DNA of 64,000 nucleotides from Polaromonas sp. (lineage in GTDB: Bacteria > Pseudomonadota > Gammaproteobacteria > Burkholderiales > Burkholderiaceae_C), in contig NZ_JACPOF010000017.1 in the NCBI RefSeq assembly GCF_016185115.1, forward strand, positions 464,573 to 528,572, read 5' to 3'. Positions 46,678 to 56,600 of this stretch are shown here, one piece after another. The notes under the pieces were generated by a model. It did not search any database. It had not been told where the DNA came from and worked only from the letters and a program-made list of their open reading frames with translations. The position numbers and the translations under genes are program-made. The stretch's first letter is position 1; each line of letters starts with the position of its first letter.

Positions 46678-48006
46678 ATGACAACAGCTCCCAAACCCTT
46701 CGCATCCGGCACGGCCCAACGCTTCCTCACCGGCATCACCACCTCCGGCACACCGCACCTGGGCAACTACGTCGGCTCCATCCGGCCGTCAGTCGCGGCC
46801 AGCAAGGGGGCAGGCGCCGAAAGCTTTTACTTTCTGGCTGACTATCACGCCTTGATCAAATGTGACGAGCCCGAACGCATACAGCGCTCCACGCTCGAGA
46901 TCGCCGCGAGCTGGCTGGCCTGCGGCCTTGACCCGGAGCGTGTGGTGTTCTACCGCCAGTCCGACATCCCCGAAATCCCCGAACTCACCTGGCTGCTGAC
47001 CTGCGTAACCGGCAAGGGCGTACTCAACCGCGCGCATGCCTACAAGGCTTCAGTCGACAAGAACGAGGCGGCAGGCCATGACCCCGATGCCGACGTGACT
47101 GCGGGCCTGTTCATGTACCCGGTGCTGATGGGTGCCGACATTTTGATGTTCAAGGCGCACCAGGTACCCGTGGGCCGTGACCAGATCCAGCACATAGAGA
47201 TGGCGCGCGACATGGCGCAGCGTTTTAACCACCTGTATGGCGATCACCTGGTGCTGCCAGAAGCGCTGATCGAAGAATCCGTCGCCACCCTGCCCGGGCT
47301 GGACGGCCGCAAGATGAGCAAGAGCTACGACAACACGATTCCGCTGTTCTCATCGCGTGATCAGCTCAAAAAGCTGATTGCCGGCATCGTCACCGACTCA
47401 CGTGCCCCCGGCGAGGCCAAGGACACCGAAGGCTCTGCCCTGTTCCAGATCTATCAGGCCTTTGCAACTGAGGCCGAAACGGCCGCCATGCGCAAGGCCT
47501 ATGCAGATGGCATTGCCTGGGGTGACGCCAAGGCCATGCTGCTCAACCGCATAGACCAGGACATCGCGCCCATGCGTGAGCACTATGAGTCGCTGATCAA
47601 CAACCCGGCAAAAATCGAAGCCATCCTGCAGGCTGGAGGCGAGAAGGCGCGTGCGCTGTCTGCGCCCTTCATGCGAGAGTTGCGCCATGCGGTGGGCCTG
47701 CGCAAGCTGGCGGCCCCGGCTGCGCCGGTCAAACAAAAGTCAGCCAAGGCTGCCACCGCAGGCTTCAAGCAATACCGCGAAAGCGACGGGCAGTTTTACT
47801 TCAAGCTGGTCGGCAGTGACGGCAAGCTGCTTCTGCAAAGCCTGGGGTTTGCAGCGCCCCGGGACGCTGCGCAGGCCATCGCATCGTTACAGCAGCAGGG
47901 CGAGGCTGCACTGGCCGCACTCGCTGACCGGCTTGCTCCCCAGGAAGGTGTCGGCCCGGACGAAATTTCAGCAGCCTTGAAGCAGCTGCGGCACGCCGCT
48001 GATTGA
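46678..48006 (+). CDS. trpS: Tryptophanyl-tRNA synthetase with extra C-terminal domain
   Basis: 442 residues, about 100 longer than usual bacterial TrpRS. HIGH-type motif in SGTPHLGNYVGS near 22 and GRKMSKSYDN near 208. After the catalytic body ends (about 345) an Ala/Lys linker leads to GFKQYRESDGQFYFKLVGSDG (split: KQYRESDGQFYF, LVGSDGKLLLQS), which looks like a YegP/DUF1508-type domain. This is followed by a helical tail. Charges tRNA-Trp; the role of the added part is unknown. Confidence 0.93.
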   Translation: MTTAPKPFASGTAQRFLTGITTSGTPHLGNYVGSIRPSVAASKGAGAESFYFLADYHALIKCDEPERIQRSTLEIAASWLACGLDPERVVFYRQSDIPEIPELTWLLTCVTGKGVLNRAHAYKASVDKNEAAGHDPDADVTAGLFMYPVLMGADILMFKAHQVPVGRDQIQHIEMARDMAQRFNHLYGDHLVLPEALIEESVATLPGLDGRKMSKSYDNTIPLFSSRDQLKKLIAGIVTDSRAPGEAKDTEGSALFQIYQAFATEAETAAMRKAYADGIAWGDAKAMLLNRIDQDIAPMREHYESLINNPAKIEAILQAGGEKARALSAPFMRELRHAVGLRKLAAPAAPVKQKSAKAATAGFKQYRESDGQFYFKLVGSDGKLLLQSLGFAAPRDAAQAIASLQQQGEAALAALADRLAPQEGVGPDEISAALKQLRHAAD

Positions 48007-48055
48007 AGCCTAAACATTTGGGTTACAAAGAAATAATTAGTTTGCGCACCTGTTG

Positions 48056-48080
48056 TTGTCGCGAACTGCAAATGCGACAA
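48056..48080. promoter_or_regulatory. Inverted repeat upstream of the LuxR-type regulator gene
   Basis: TTGTCGC and GCGACAA, 7-bp arms with 11 bases between, in an AT-rich 171-bp gap about 100 bp before the regulator start. A two-turn spacing suits a dimeric DNA-binding protein. Function inferred only. Confidence 0.4.
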
Positions 48081-48177
48081 AATCCCGGTATTTAAAAATA
48101 TTAGAGGCCATTCAATTTGACTTTGAACGGTTATGCTTGCTTTTTCCCACAGCAATGCACTCTTTTAGACCGCGTTC

Positions 48178-48762
48178 ATGAGCATTTTTGTTATCGACGA
48201 GCATCCGCTGATGCGTGAGGCCATCGCGGCCTTGCTGGCCCGCATGGGCCGTCCGGCTGTTGAACTGGGCAACATCGCTGCTGCCGCCGAAGCGGCGCAG
48301 GCCCATGGCACACCTGAACTGATTTGTATTGAACCCGGCGCGGCAAACCTGGACGGCGCCTCCGTCATAGGCCAGTTGCACAACCAGTTTCCCGACGCGG
48401 CCATCGTGGTGCTCACTGCATCGACAGCACCCGACGCTGAAAGCCGTGCCCTTGAAGCAGGTGCCCAGGCCTTTCTTCACAAATCAGCAAAAAGCGCCGA
48501 CATCGCCCATGCCTTGCAGGCGTTTTTGGCCAAAGGGGCCACGCCCGATAACGCCAATGCCGCGATGCCAGAGAAATTGTCGAAACGGCAAAAGCAGCTG
48601 CTCAACCTGCTCGACAAGGGCATGAGCAATCGGGACATCGCCGAATCGCTGCAGATCAGCGAGCACACGGTGAAGGTGCATCTCTGGCGGCTGTTCCGCC
48701 GGTTGAACGTCAAAAGCCGCTCACAGGCCAGCCACCTCGCACGCACGCAAGGCCTGCTGTAG
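48178..48762 (+). CDS. LuxR/NarL-type response regulator with atypical receiver
   Basis: 194 residues. N-terminal receiver fold (1-115) and C-terminal LuxR HTH (about 130-190, LSKRQKQLLNLLDKGMSNRDIAESLQISEHTVKVHLWRLFRRL). The phosphorylated Asp is replaced by Glu52 (LICIEPGAANLDG), while acidic pocket Asp7/Glu8, Thr80 and Lys102 are kept. Glu may mimic the active state, making the protein constitutively active or ligand-gated. No kinase gene is directly coupled; the MASE1 kinase starts 410 bp downstream. Confidence 0.9.
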   Translation: MSIFVIDEHPLMREAIAALLARMGRPAVELGNIAAAAEAAQAHGTPELICIEPGAANLDGASVIGQLHNQFPDAAIVVLTASTAPDAESRALEAGAQAFLHKSAKSADIAHALQAFLAKGATPDNANAAMPEKLSKRQKQLLNLLDKGMSNRDIAESLQISEHTVKVHLWRLFRRLNVKSRSQASHLARTQGLL

Positions 48763-48824
48763 ACCCTTGCCGGAGCCTGGCCGCCGGTCACCGGCATGAA
48801 TCGTATGACTTCCGGCCGATAAAT

Positions 48825-48863
48825 GCTATAAAAAATATAGCTACTCACGTGCATATCTATTGG
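48825..48863 (+). repeat. 39-bp dispersed intergenic repeat, copy C
   Basis: Begins GCTATAAAAAATATAGC, continues TACTCACGTGCA and ends TATCTATTGG. It lies 62 bp after the LuxR-regulator stop. Same length and layout as copies A and B. Confidence 0.8.
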
Positions 48864-48950
48864 CCCAGAGGCTTAAAACACCGTCAAAAATGGCCTCGGG
48901 AACCGGTTTTTACGGCTTTTTGAGGCCACGGGCCCGGCATCAAACCACTT

Positions 48951-49002
48951 AATGCATCATTTATAAATCATTAAGCACTTATGGTGCTTTTAGTGATGCA
49001 TT
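48951..49002. terminator. Nested AT-rich stem-loop
   Basis: Outer arms AATGCATCA and TGATGCATT, inner stem AGCAC and GTGCT around TTATG, followed by ATTTTATTTTA on the plus strand. It could terminate the upstream regulator transcript or act as a binding site before the kinase gene. Confidence 0.45.
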
Positions 49003-49172
49003 ATTTTATTTTAGCTGCCCACAAACATCAGGCGAATCGTCCTGGTTCGCCAAGCGGCAGGCGGTTATCGAAATTGCTTACACTTGACCGGGCTTTGTGT
49101 TGATGCGCATCCAAAGTCCCAGCGCCAGGCCCGTTCCGGCAGATTCCAGAACCTTTCAAACAAGTTCTTAAT

Positions 49173-51305
49173 GTGACTCCGGCCCCACCCCGTCAGGACA
49201 GCAAGCCGTCGGCCTCGCGCATACCGGAAGCTGCCACGCCTGTGTCTGCTTCTGGCGGCGCGTGGTGGCTGGCCCTGCTGCAGTCAGCGCTGCTGGGCGT
49301 GGTCTATGCGGTGCTTTCAACGCCTGCCGCCTTTACCGCCAACGACAACACCCTTGCCGCCATCATCTGGCCGGCCCCGGCCATCGCCGCAGCGTGGCTG
49401 TGGCGGCTGCCATACCGCCAATGGCCGCCATTTCTGATCGCCGTGTTTGTGGCCATGCTGTTTGTCGGCAACTTCGATGCGCTGTCTGTAGGCGCCGATT
49501 CGGCCTTTGCGGTGCTCAATGTCTTTCAGGTCGCGCTTTACAGTTGGGCCGGCCGCCGCTTCATCAATGAGCGCGGCGAGATAGACACCACACGCAAGCT
49601 CGCGCGCTTCATGGTGCTGCTGGCGCTGCTGTGCACCGGCGTGATCGCAGGGCTGGGTGCCACCATAGGGGCGGTGACCAAACACACCTTCTGGCTTGAC
49701 GAATGGCGCGTGATGATGGTGGGCAATGGCCTGGCCATCCTGGTGCTGCTGCCGGCACTGCTGGCCTGGTGCCCGGCCGACCGGCGTGCGCAGGCCCGGG
49801 ACGAAGCAGCCAGCTTTGCCTGGACGCCGACCATCGCGGCAGCCCTGTCGGCAGCGGTGTTTGTGCTGGCGCTGTTTCCGCGTTTTCCGGCAGAGCTGCT
49901 GCGCGCACTGCTGTCGCTGGTGCTGGTCTGGGCGGCCATACACGGCGGGCTCAAGGCCGCTTCTTCAGGCCTGCTGGTGGCTGCTGCGCTGGGCATAGGG
50001 CTGACCTTTGTCGGCCTTGGGCCTTACGCATCGCCCACCAGAAGCGAAGGCATCTGGGACCTGCAGCTCGACCTGGCCGGGCTGGCGGTGCTGTCGTTTT
50101 TTGTGGCGATCACCGTGTATGAGCGGCAAAAGCTCAATCGCCGGCTGGACAGCGCACGGCGCTTTGAGTCCATGGGCCTGCTGGCAGGCGGCATTGCACA
50201 CGACTTCAACAACATCCTGGGTGCGGTGGGCGGCTATACCGAGCTGGCCAACGAGCAGCTGGCCAATGAGAAGTCGGGTCCGGGCTCTGCGGCCCAGGGT
50301 TCGCTGCGCGAGGCAGCGCTGGCCGTGGCGCGCGGCAAGGACCTGACCGAACAGATCCTGCTGGCCGGGCGGCGCGGCGAACGTGCACGTGAGCGCATCG
50401 ATTTCAGGGATATTGTTCTGCAGGCCACATCGCTGGCGCGGCCGCTGCTGCCCGCAGGCATAGAGCTCTCGGTCAGCGTACCGCTTGCCGGTGTGCCCGT
50501 GCTGGCGCACGAAGGCCAGGTGGTGCGCGCGCTGCTGAACCTGGTGCGCAACGCATCGCAGGCGGCCAGCCAAAAAGTCAACGTCACTCTCACCATAGCG
50601 CCTCAGGACACCAACGCCATGATGGGCGCCGACCAGGTGGTGGGAGAGATGCCAGAGGCCGCTTTTGCCTGGGTCGACGTGACGGATGACGGCAGCGGCA
50701 TTCCGCCAGCGCACATGCATCAGCTGTTTGACCCCTTCTTTTCGTCACGCGCAGCCGGTGGCAAGGGCACCGGCCTGGGGCTGGCCATCGTCGCAGGCGT
50801 GGCGACGGACCACGCAGGCGGGGTGGCCGTCTGGAGCGGTCACGGTGCGGCCACGCGCTTCAGGTTCATGCTGCCGCTTGCTGCAGATGCCGCATCCGGC
50901 ATCGAACCGTCCGCCAGCGGCCAGGGCCAGACCGTGCTGCTGCTGGAGCCCGATGAGGAACTGCGGGAGTGCGAAGAGAACCTGCTGGCCGAACTGGGTT
51001 TTGAGCCCCTGGGTTTTGCGCAGGCTGAAGATGCTCTCGCGGCACTTGAACAATCGCCGGGCGATTTTTTACTGTTCATGACCAGCGAAGATTTCACAAG
51101 CAGAGTCACGGCGATGGCCCCTTCATTGCCGGTGATCGCATACACCCAGGAGCCCCACGATTCAGCCAGCATCAGCCAGGCCGGGCGGGTGGTCAGCCTG
51201 CCCGCAAACCACGACCTTGCCGCCCTCCATAAAGCAGTGACAATGGCGACAGGCGCCACACCGGGTGCCGCCACACAGACCCTGACACCTAGCCAGAGCC
51301 TATGA
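49173..51305 (+). CDS. MASE1 hybrid sensor histidine kinase with degenerate receiver
   Basis: 710 residues, GTG start. A membrane sensor of about eight helices (30-320) fits MASE1. The dimerisation/phospho-acceptor segment has GGIAHDFNNILGAVGGYTEL with His near 343. The HATPase has N box LLNLVRNASQAA, G boxes DDGSGIP and GGKGTGLGLAIV. The C-terminal 120 residues have receiver form (VLLLEPDEEL) but the phospho-Asp position reads LLFMTSED, so it is probably inert. Its stop overlaps the next gene's ATG (ATGA). Likely controls the T6SS genes through that regulator. Confidence 0.92.
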   Translation: MTPAPPRQDSKPSASRIPEAATPVSASGGAWWLALLQSALLGVVYAVLSTPAAFTANDNTLAAIIWPAPAIAAAWLWRLPYRQWPPFLIAVFVAMLFVGNFDALSVGADSAFAVLNVFQVALYSWAGRRFINERGEIDTTRKLARFMVLLALLCTGVIAGLGATIGAVTKHTFWLDEWRVMMVGNGLAILVLLPALLAWCPADRRAQARDEAASFAWTPTIAAALSAAVFVLALFPRFPAELLRALLSLVLVWAAIHGGLKAASSGLLVAAALGIGLTFVGLGPYASPTRSEGIWDLQLDLAGLAVLSFFVAITVYERQKLNRRLDSARRFESMGLLAGGIAHDFNNILGAVGGYTELANEQLANEKSGPGSAAQGSLREAALAVARGKDLTEQILLAGRRGERARERIDFRDIVLQATSLARPLLPAGIELSVSVPLAGVPVLAHEGQVVRALLNLVRNASQAASQKVNVTLTIAPQDTNAMMGADQVVGEMPEAAFAWVDVTDDGSGIPPAHMHQLFDPFFSSRAAGGKGTGLGLAIVAGVATDHAGGVAVWSGHGAATRFRFMLPLAADAASGIEPSASGQGQTVLLLEPDEELRECEENLLAELGFEPLGFAQAEDALAALEQSPGDFLLFMTSEDFTSRVTAMAPSLPVIAYTQEPHDSASISQAGRVVSLPANHDLAALHKAVTMATGATPGAATQTLTPSQSL

Positions 51306-52078
51306 CTTCGCAACACCCTTCAGCCATTCTTGTCGTAGACGACGACGACTCCCTTCGCAAGCTGCTGATCGACTACCTGGCCGGTCACGGACTGAATGCG
51401 ACCGGCGTGGGCACGGCCACGGAGGCCGTCAAGGCCGTGGCCACCAAAAAGTACGGCCTGGTGCTGCTGGACCTGGGCCTGCCCGATGGCGACGGCATAG
51501 ACCTGGCGCGCAAGTGGCGTTCCGAATCGCCCATGTCCATCATCTGCCTGACGGGCCGGCTTGAAGAAGCCGACCGCGTGATGGGCCTGGAGCTGGGCGC
51601 CGACGACTACATCACCAAGCCGTTTTCGCTGCGCGAAGTGCTGGCCCGCATACGCGCCGTCACACGCCGTGCGACGGGTGCGCCCGCAGGCGAAGCACCG
51701 CAGGCCAGCGTCAACAGCAGCCAGGTGCAGGTGCCGGTGACGCGCGGCAAACACCCGCGCGCCTACCGCTTTGCCAAGTGGTCGCTCAACCTCAACACCC
51801 GCAAGCTGCTGACGCCCGAGGGCAAGCCGGTGTCGCTGACGAATGCCGAATTCAACCTGCTGACGGTCTTTCTCGCCACGCCGGGCCGCATCATCTCGCG
51901 CGAGCAGCTGCTGGAACGCACACGCGCATTCGACGATATCTACGACCGCGCCGTGGATGTGCAGATCCTCAGGCTGCGCCGCAAGCTCGAAACCGATACC
52001 CGCAACCCCAAACTGCTGTGCACGGAGCGCGGCGTGGGTTACTTTTTAAACACCGAAGTGGAAGCGCTGTGGGAATGA
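51302..52078 (+). CDS. OmpR/PhoB-family response regulator
   Basis: 258 residues. Intact receiver (VVDDDDS, phospho-Asp57 in VLLDLGLPDGDG, Thr/Lys in LTGR and TKPF). A linker of about 45 residues and a winged-helix DNA-binding domain follow (LTNAEFNLLTVFLATPGRIISREQLLERTRAF...CTERGVGYFL). Overlaps both the kinase gene before it and tssA after it by 4 bp, so all three are made together. Predicted partner of the MASE1 kinase; targets unknown, probably local T6SS promoters. Confidence 0.95.
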   Translation: MTSQHPSAILVVDDDDSLRKLLIDYLAGHGLNATGVGTATEAVKAVATKKYGLVLLDLGLPDGDGIDLARKWRSESPMSIICLTGRLEEADRVMGLELGADDYITKPFSLREVLARIRAVTRRATGAPAGEAPQASVNSSQVQVPVTRGKHPRAYRFAKWSLNLNTRKLLTPEGKPVSLTNAEFNLLTVFLATPGRIISREQLLERTRAFDDIYDRAVDVQILRLRRKLETDTRNPKLLCTERGVGYFLNTEVEALWE

Positions 52079-53637
52079 GCACCTCCGATATTTCCGGACT
52101 GGGCAAGCGTCCGGTTGAAGGCGGTGAAACGCCAGTGGGCAGCGAAGTCCGCGAGGACATTGCCTTTGAAAAGCTCGAAGTCGAGATGGCCAAGCTGACC
52201 AGCGCCATCAACAGCCCGCTGATGGACTGGAATGTCATCAACCAGCTGTGCACCGAACTGCTTGCAACCAAAGGCAAGGATTTGCTGGTGGCCTGCTACC
52301 TGGCCGCCGGCCTGCTGGAGACGCGCAGCCTGGCCGGCCTTGCGGACGGGCTCAAGGTGATTGCCGACATGCTGGAGACCTACTGGGACACGCTGTACCC
52401 CTCCCTCAAGCGGATTCGCGGCCGGCGCAATGCGCTGCAGTGGCTGGTAGACCGCGTTCAGCAGCGCGCCACGGAAACCGGCTGGGCTGACCTGCCGCCC
52501 ATGGAGGCCACACTCTCTGAAGCCCTGCAGGCCAGCCTGAGCACCATTGATGCCACGCTGATGGACAAGGACAGCGACGCGCCCTCGATCCGCAGCCTGC
52601 TGACACTGGTGCGTGCGCTGCCAGTGATTGAAGAAGCTGCGGTTACCCCACCTGCAGCCGCAGTTGCCGGACCCACGGGGGACTCAAAACCATCAGTCGG
52701 GACAATCGCGGACGCGCCTGCAGCATTGGTGCTCGACTCAGCCGATCAGGCCGAACAGGCGCTGGACAATGTATGCGCGCAACTGGCTCCGATAGGCGAA
52801 TTCCTGCTGAACGCAGACCTCACCAACCCGCTCCCCTATCGGCTGGACCGTCTGGCGGCATGGACGCCCATCAATGCCCTGCCGACAGCCGATGCCGGAG
52901 GCGAAACGCATTTGCCGGGCCCTATTTCGCAGGTGGTGGACGCGCTCGAAAAACTCAAAACCACGCAGTCCGACGAAGACCTGGTGCGCCTGGCAGAAAC
53001 GCAACTGGCGGCCTTCCCTTTCTGGCTGGACCTCAACTGCATTTGCGCCACGGCACTGGAGCGACTGGGCAGCAAATATGACGCTGCGCGCCTGGAAGTC
53101 TGCGGCGAGACCGGCAGGCTGGCCGCACGACTGCCCGGCATAGGGAAACTGGCTTTTGCAGGCGGCATGCCCTTTGCCGATGGCGACACGCTGGCATGGC
53201 TTGCGGGCCTGGCTTCAGCGCAGGGTGACAGCAGTGCACAGACCAGCAAGCCGAAGGGGCGCGACGCCATCGCGGCAGCCATCGGCAATGCACGCGCGCT
53301 GGCGGCGGGCGACGACCTCACTGGCGCTGTCAACGCGCTGCAGCAGGAACTCCTGGCCACCGATTCGCCGCGTGACAAGCTCTACCTGCAGATCAGGCTG
53401 TGTGAACTGCTGCTGGTGCAGAGGCCGGGCGCTGCGCTCGATGCATTTGCGTTTTCCATCGTCGACACCATGGACAGGCACCTGCTCGCAGACTGGGAAC
53501 CGGCATTGGCCATTGACGGCCTGCAGGTGGCCTACAAGGTGATGACGCGCAATGAGGACAGCAAGGCCGTGGCCGATGGCCTGCTCAAGCGCGTGCTTGC
53601 GCTGGACGCCTCCGCGGCGTTCAGGCTGGTGAGCTGA
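52075..53637 (+). CDS. tssA: Type VI secretion protein TssA
   Basis: 520 residues. ATG 52075 overlaps the regulator stop (ATGA). The ImpA_N domain sits in the first 170 residues (MDWNVINQLCTELLATKGKDLLVACYLAAGLLE, split around EMAKLTSAINSP, with YWDTLYPSLKRIRGRRNALQWL). The C-terminal part (about 280-515) matches the VasJ class of TssA, which caps the sheath's distal end or primes tail assembly at the baseplate. Converges with tssM (20-bp gap). Confidence 0.9.
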   Translation: MSTSDISGLGKRPVEGGETPVGSEVREDIAFEKLEVEMAKLTSAINSPLMDWNVINQLCTELLATKGKDLLVACYLAAGLLETRSLAGLADGLKVIADMLETYWDTLYPSLKRIRGRRNALQWLVDRVQQRATETGWADLPPMEATLSEALQASLSTIDATLMDKDSDAPSIRSLLTLVRALPVIEEAAVTPPAAAVAGPTGDSKPSVGTIADAPAALVLDSADQAEQALDNVCAQLAPIGEFLLNADLTNPLPYRLDRLAAWTPINALPTADAGGETHLPGPISQVVDALEKLKTTQSDEDLVRLAETQLAAFPFWLDLNCICATALERLGSKYDAARLEVCGETGRLAARLPGIGKLAFAGGMPFADGDTLAWLAGLASAQGDSSAQTSKPKGRDAIAAAIGNARALAAGDDLTGAVNALQQELLATDSPRDKLYLQIRLCELLLVQRPGAALDAFAFSIVDTMDRHLLADWEPALAIDGLQVAYKVMTRNEDSKAVADGLLKRVLALDASAAFRLVS

Positions 53638-53657
53638 ACGGCAGACTGAACGGCAGC

Positions 53658-56600
53658 CTAGCGGGTGGCAGTGGTGCCGCGCGCAGAAGAGGTCACAGAA
53701 GAGGCTGGGGAAGCAGGTGGTGACACCGGCAGGGCCAGTTGGGCGGCGGCAAGCTCCCTGAACATGGCCTGGGTGTCCTGCGGCCTGTGTGCTGCAAACC
53801 GGGTATCCCAGCACACGCCGATCTGTTTGGGCAGGCTCACCTCGGTTGTGGAGGTACGGGTCACGCTGGCAATTTTGGCCTGCAGGCCACGTTGCTGCTG
53901 GGCGAACTGGCCGTCCTGCAGGCGCTGCTTTTCCGCCGTCTTTTCCTTCTCCTGTCGGTCCAGCGCTTCGAGCTGCTGGTTTGAACGGAGGATGGCGTCC
54001 TGTCCGTCAAAGGTATAGCGCACCCCAATCTGGCGTACGCCCATCGCATCAAGCCGGCCGCGCGCCGCCGGGAATTCATCGGCATTGAACTGCCGCACGC
54101 CGTCGCGGAAATCCTGCAGGAAACGGATCACACCGCTTGAGCCGGGATACTTCTTCGACAACACCAGATCGTCGATCTTGATCTGCAGGTTGACCTCGCC
54201 GCACAGGCGCTCACCCAGCGGGAAACTGTCGGTCACCGGGAAATTGAAATTGCTGATCACGCGCGCGCCGGCGGCGCACTGGATCGACAGCACGGTCGCA
54301 AAAGGTTTTGATTTGGCGCCCGGGTTCACGCTGGTCGGCTGTGTGGTGATGGTGAGTTGCTGCACCTGCGCCTTGAGCGCATCCACCTTTGTTTTCACAT
54401 CGGCCAGCACGCGGTCGATTTGTGCCAGCGATTGCTGCGCCTGCAACTGCTCTTTTTCACCGGCGAGCTTCTGGCTCTGGTCTTCCTGCTCGATGCGCTG
54501 CTGCATGACCAGTTGTTCAACACGCTTGCCCGCCGCATCGTTGAGCATGGGCAGGAACTGGCGCGTGAAAGGCACGCTGTAGCCCAGCGTCTGCACCACG
54601 CCGAAGCGGTTGGAATCGCGCGTCAGAAATGGCTTGGCCGGGCCGTCGGCAAAAGCCCAGACGCTGCCTTTGGCGCCGTAAAGCTGGTCCACCATCGAGG
54701 ACATGTTGGCTGCCGTCTGCAGGGGAAAGTCCACCTTGGATTCCCATTCCTTTTGCAGGCTGCAGGAAGTTTGCTCTTCTGTGTAGAGCAGCACAAAACG
54801 CAGCGGCGCACCCATCAGTTGCCAGACGGCCTCTTCATTGGGGCCGGCAAAACCGACCAGCTTGCGCAGTGCGATGAGGTTGTCGGCCGCGGCCAGCATG
54901 GCAGATGATTTGACGGCCGGGTCAATGCCGAAGGCATGGAAGTCGGCCGCCACCTGCCACGCTTTGGCAGGCCCGCCCGACACCTCGGCGGCGATGGTGT
55001 TGATGCCGGTGAAAAACTGCTGCATGGTGCTCACGGCATTGAGGTTGTTCTTGATGGTGCTTTCGCCCTGCGCGGGCGCACCGGACAGCACCTCCTTCAT
55101 CGCCTTGCCGCCCACGGTATTGATGGCGCCCACCACCTTGACCGCTTCACCCGCAGCGCCCAGCCTGACAGCCTGTGTGCGTACCTGGCCCAGCTGGCGC
55201 GATAGCTGCAGCCAGCCCGGCAACTGGTCTGTGGCTTCGCCGGCAAACTCTTCATTGAGGCGGTCCATGACCCTGTAATAAGGGCTCTGTACGCCCGCAA
55301 TCAGGCCCAGCGCGGCCCGCCACTCTGCCTCACCTGAAAGCGTGCGTTCAGTGCCCGGGAAATCCGCCACGAACTTCTGCCAGGCCTGCAGGCGCTGCTC
55401 CTTGTACCAGACCTCAAAAGCGCGTTTTTGCGCCAGGAATCTCGGACCGTTGTCTATGCTGCGTTCCATCTCCACCAGGAAACGATCAATGTACTTTTTT
55501 CCTTCAATGGTGAATGCCGCAGCCACCGACGGCAATTCGACGCCGGCTTTCGGCGCCGCCACGCGGGCCCCGTTGCGCCAGAAATCATTGACCGTCACCG
55601 ATTGAAGCGCCGGGTTGGACGCGGCAAGCCCTGTCAGCCAGGTCAGGTTGGGGTCATTGAATGCCAGCCGGTTAAGAAGCTGCTGCTGTGACTTCAGCCG
55701 CTGCGGAACATAGTTGTCACCCGGCGGCGACCACGCGATGTTGGCCGTGTGCAGGTCATTCAGGCGTGCAAAAAGTTCGGGGGTGTAGCGGGCCACATAC
55801 TCACGTTGCGGCATGGCCCTGAGCTGCTTGAGGTCCGCACCATGTTCACGCGCATGAAGCTGGTTGATGTAACGCACGATATTGCGCATTTGCCGCGGGA
55901 ACTCATTACCGGGGTCACTGACCACCACCCGCTCGATATCTGCGTTGTAGTTGGCGTCGTCAATCGGCAATATGTATTTCCGGAAATTGTCGATAAAGCT
56001 GTTCTTGAGACGGTCTTCAAGGTCATCCATGTTGGTGCTTTCCACCATCCACTGGCTGCGCCAGTTGTCGTCGCGCGCCTCCATGAGGGCCACCGAACTG
56101 GCAATTTTTTCGAGCGTGGCCGCATCATCCTCAATGCGCCCGACAAACTTCGAGTTGAAGCCGTGTCTGTCCTCCAGCAGGTGCAGGGTTTCAAGATTGG
56201 AAACAAACGCGACCGTCATCAGGATGGCCACAGCCGTGCTGAGCAGCAGCCACGACAGCAGGCCCAGGTTCTGGGTCGCAGACCGCCACGGATTGCGCAG
56301 CGAGGCGGGCAGCGAAATATGGCGGTCCTGGGGCAGAACGCGGCCGAAAAAGTCGTGCAAGAACAGGCCCGCCGTATTGCCCGCATGGCGCGGCACCGGC
56401 GGCAGCACATGGCCGAGAAGGTTTGATATCGCACCGCCCTCCTGCAAGCCGCTGCTGAAGAACAACCCGCGCAGGAAGGGCGTTTCAAGGTAGGCGTTGT
56501 CTCCCAGGCAGGCCTTCAGGAAAACGTCCATGCCGGGCTTGAGTTGCTGGAACTCGTTGGGGAACAGCAGCAGCTCGGGCGCAATCTGCGTGCTGCGCGC

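Larger units (their letters stand above)
48763..49172. other. 410-bp intergenic region with repeats, no gene seen
   Basis: Holds copy C of the 39-bp repeat (48825-48863), a GC-rich stretch with GGCCTCGGG and GAGGCCACGGG complementary segments, and the nested hairpin at 48951-49002. The kinase promoter must lie in the last 170 bases. No frame with a ribosome site was found. Confidence 0.5.
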
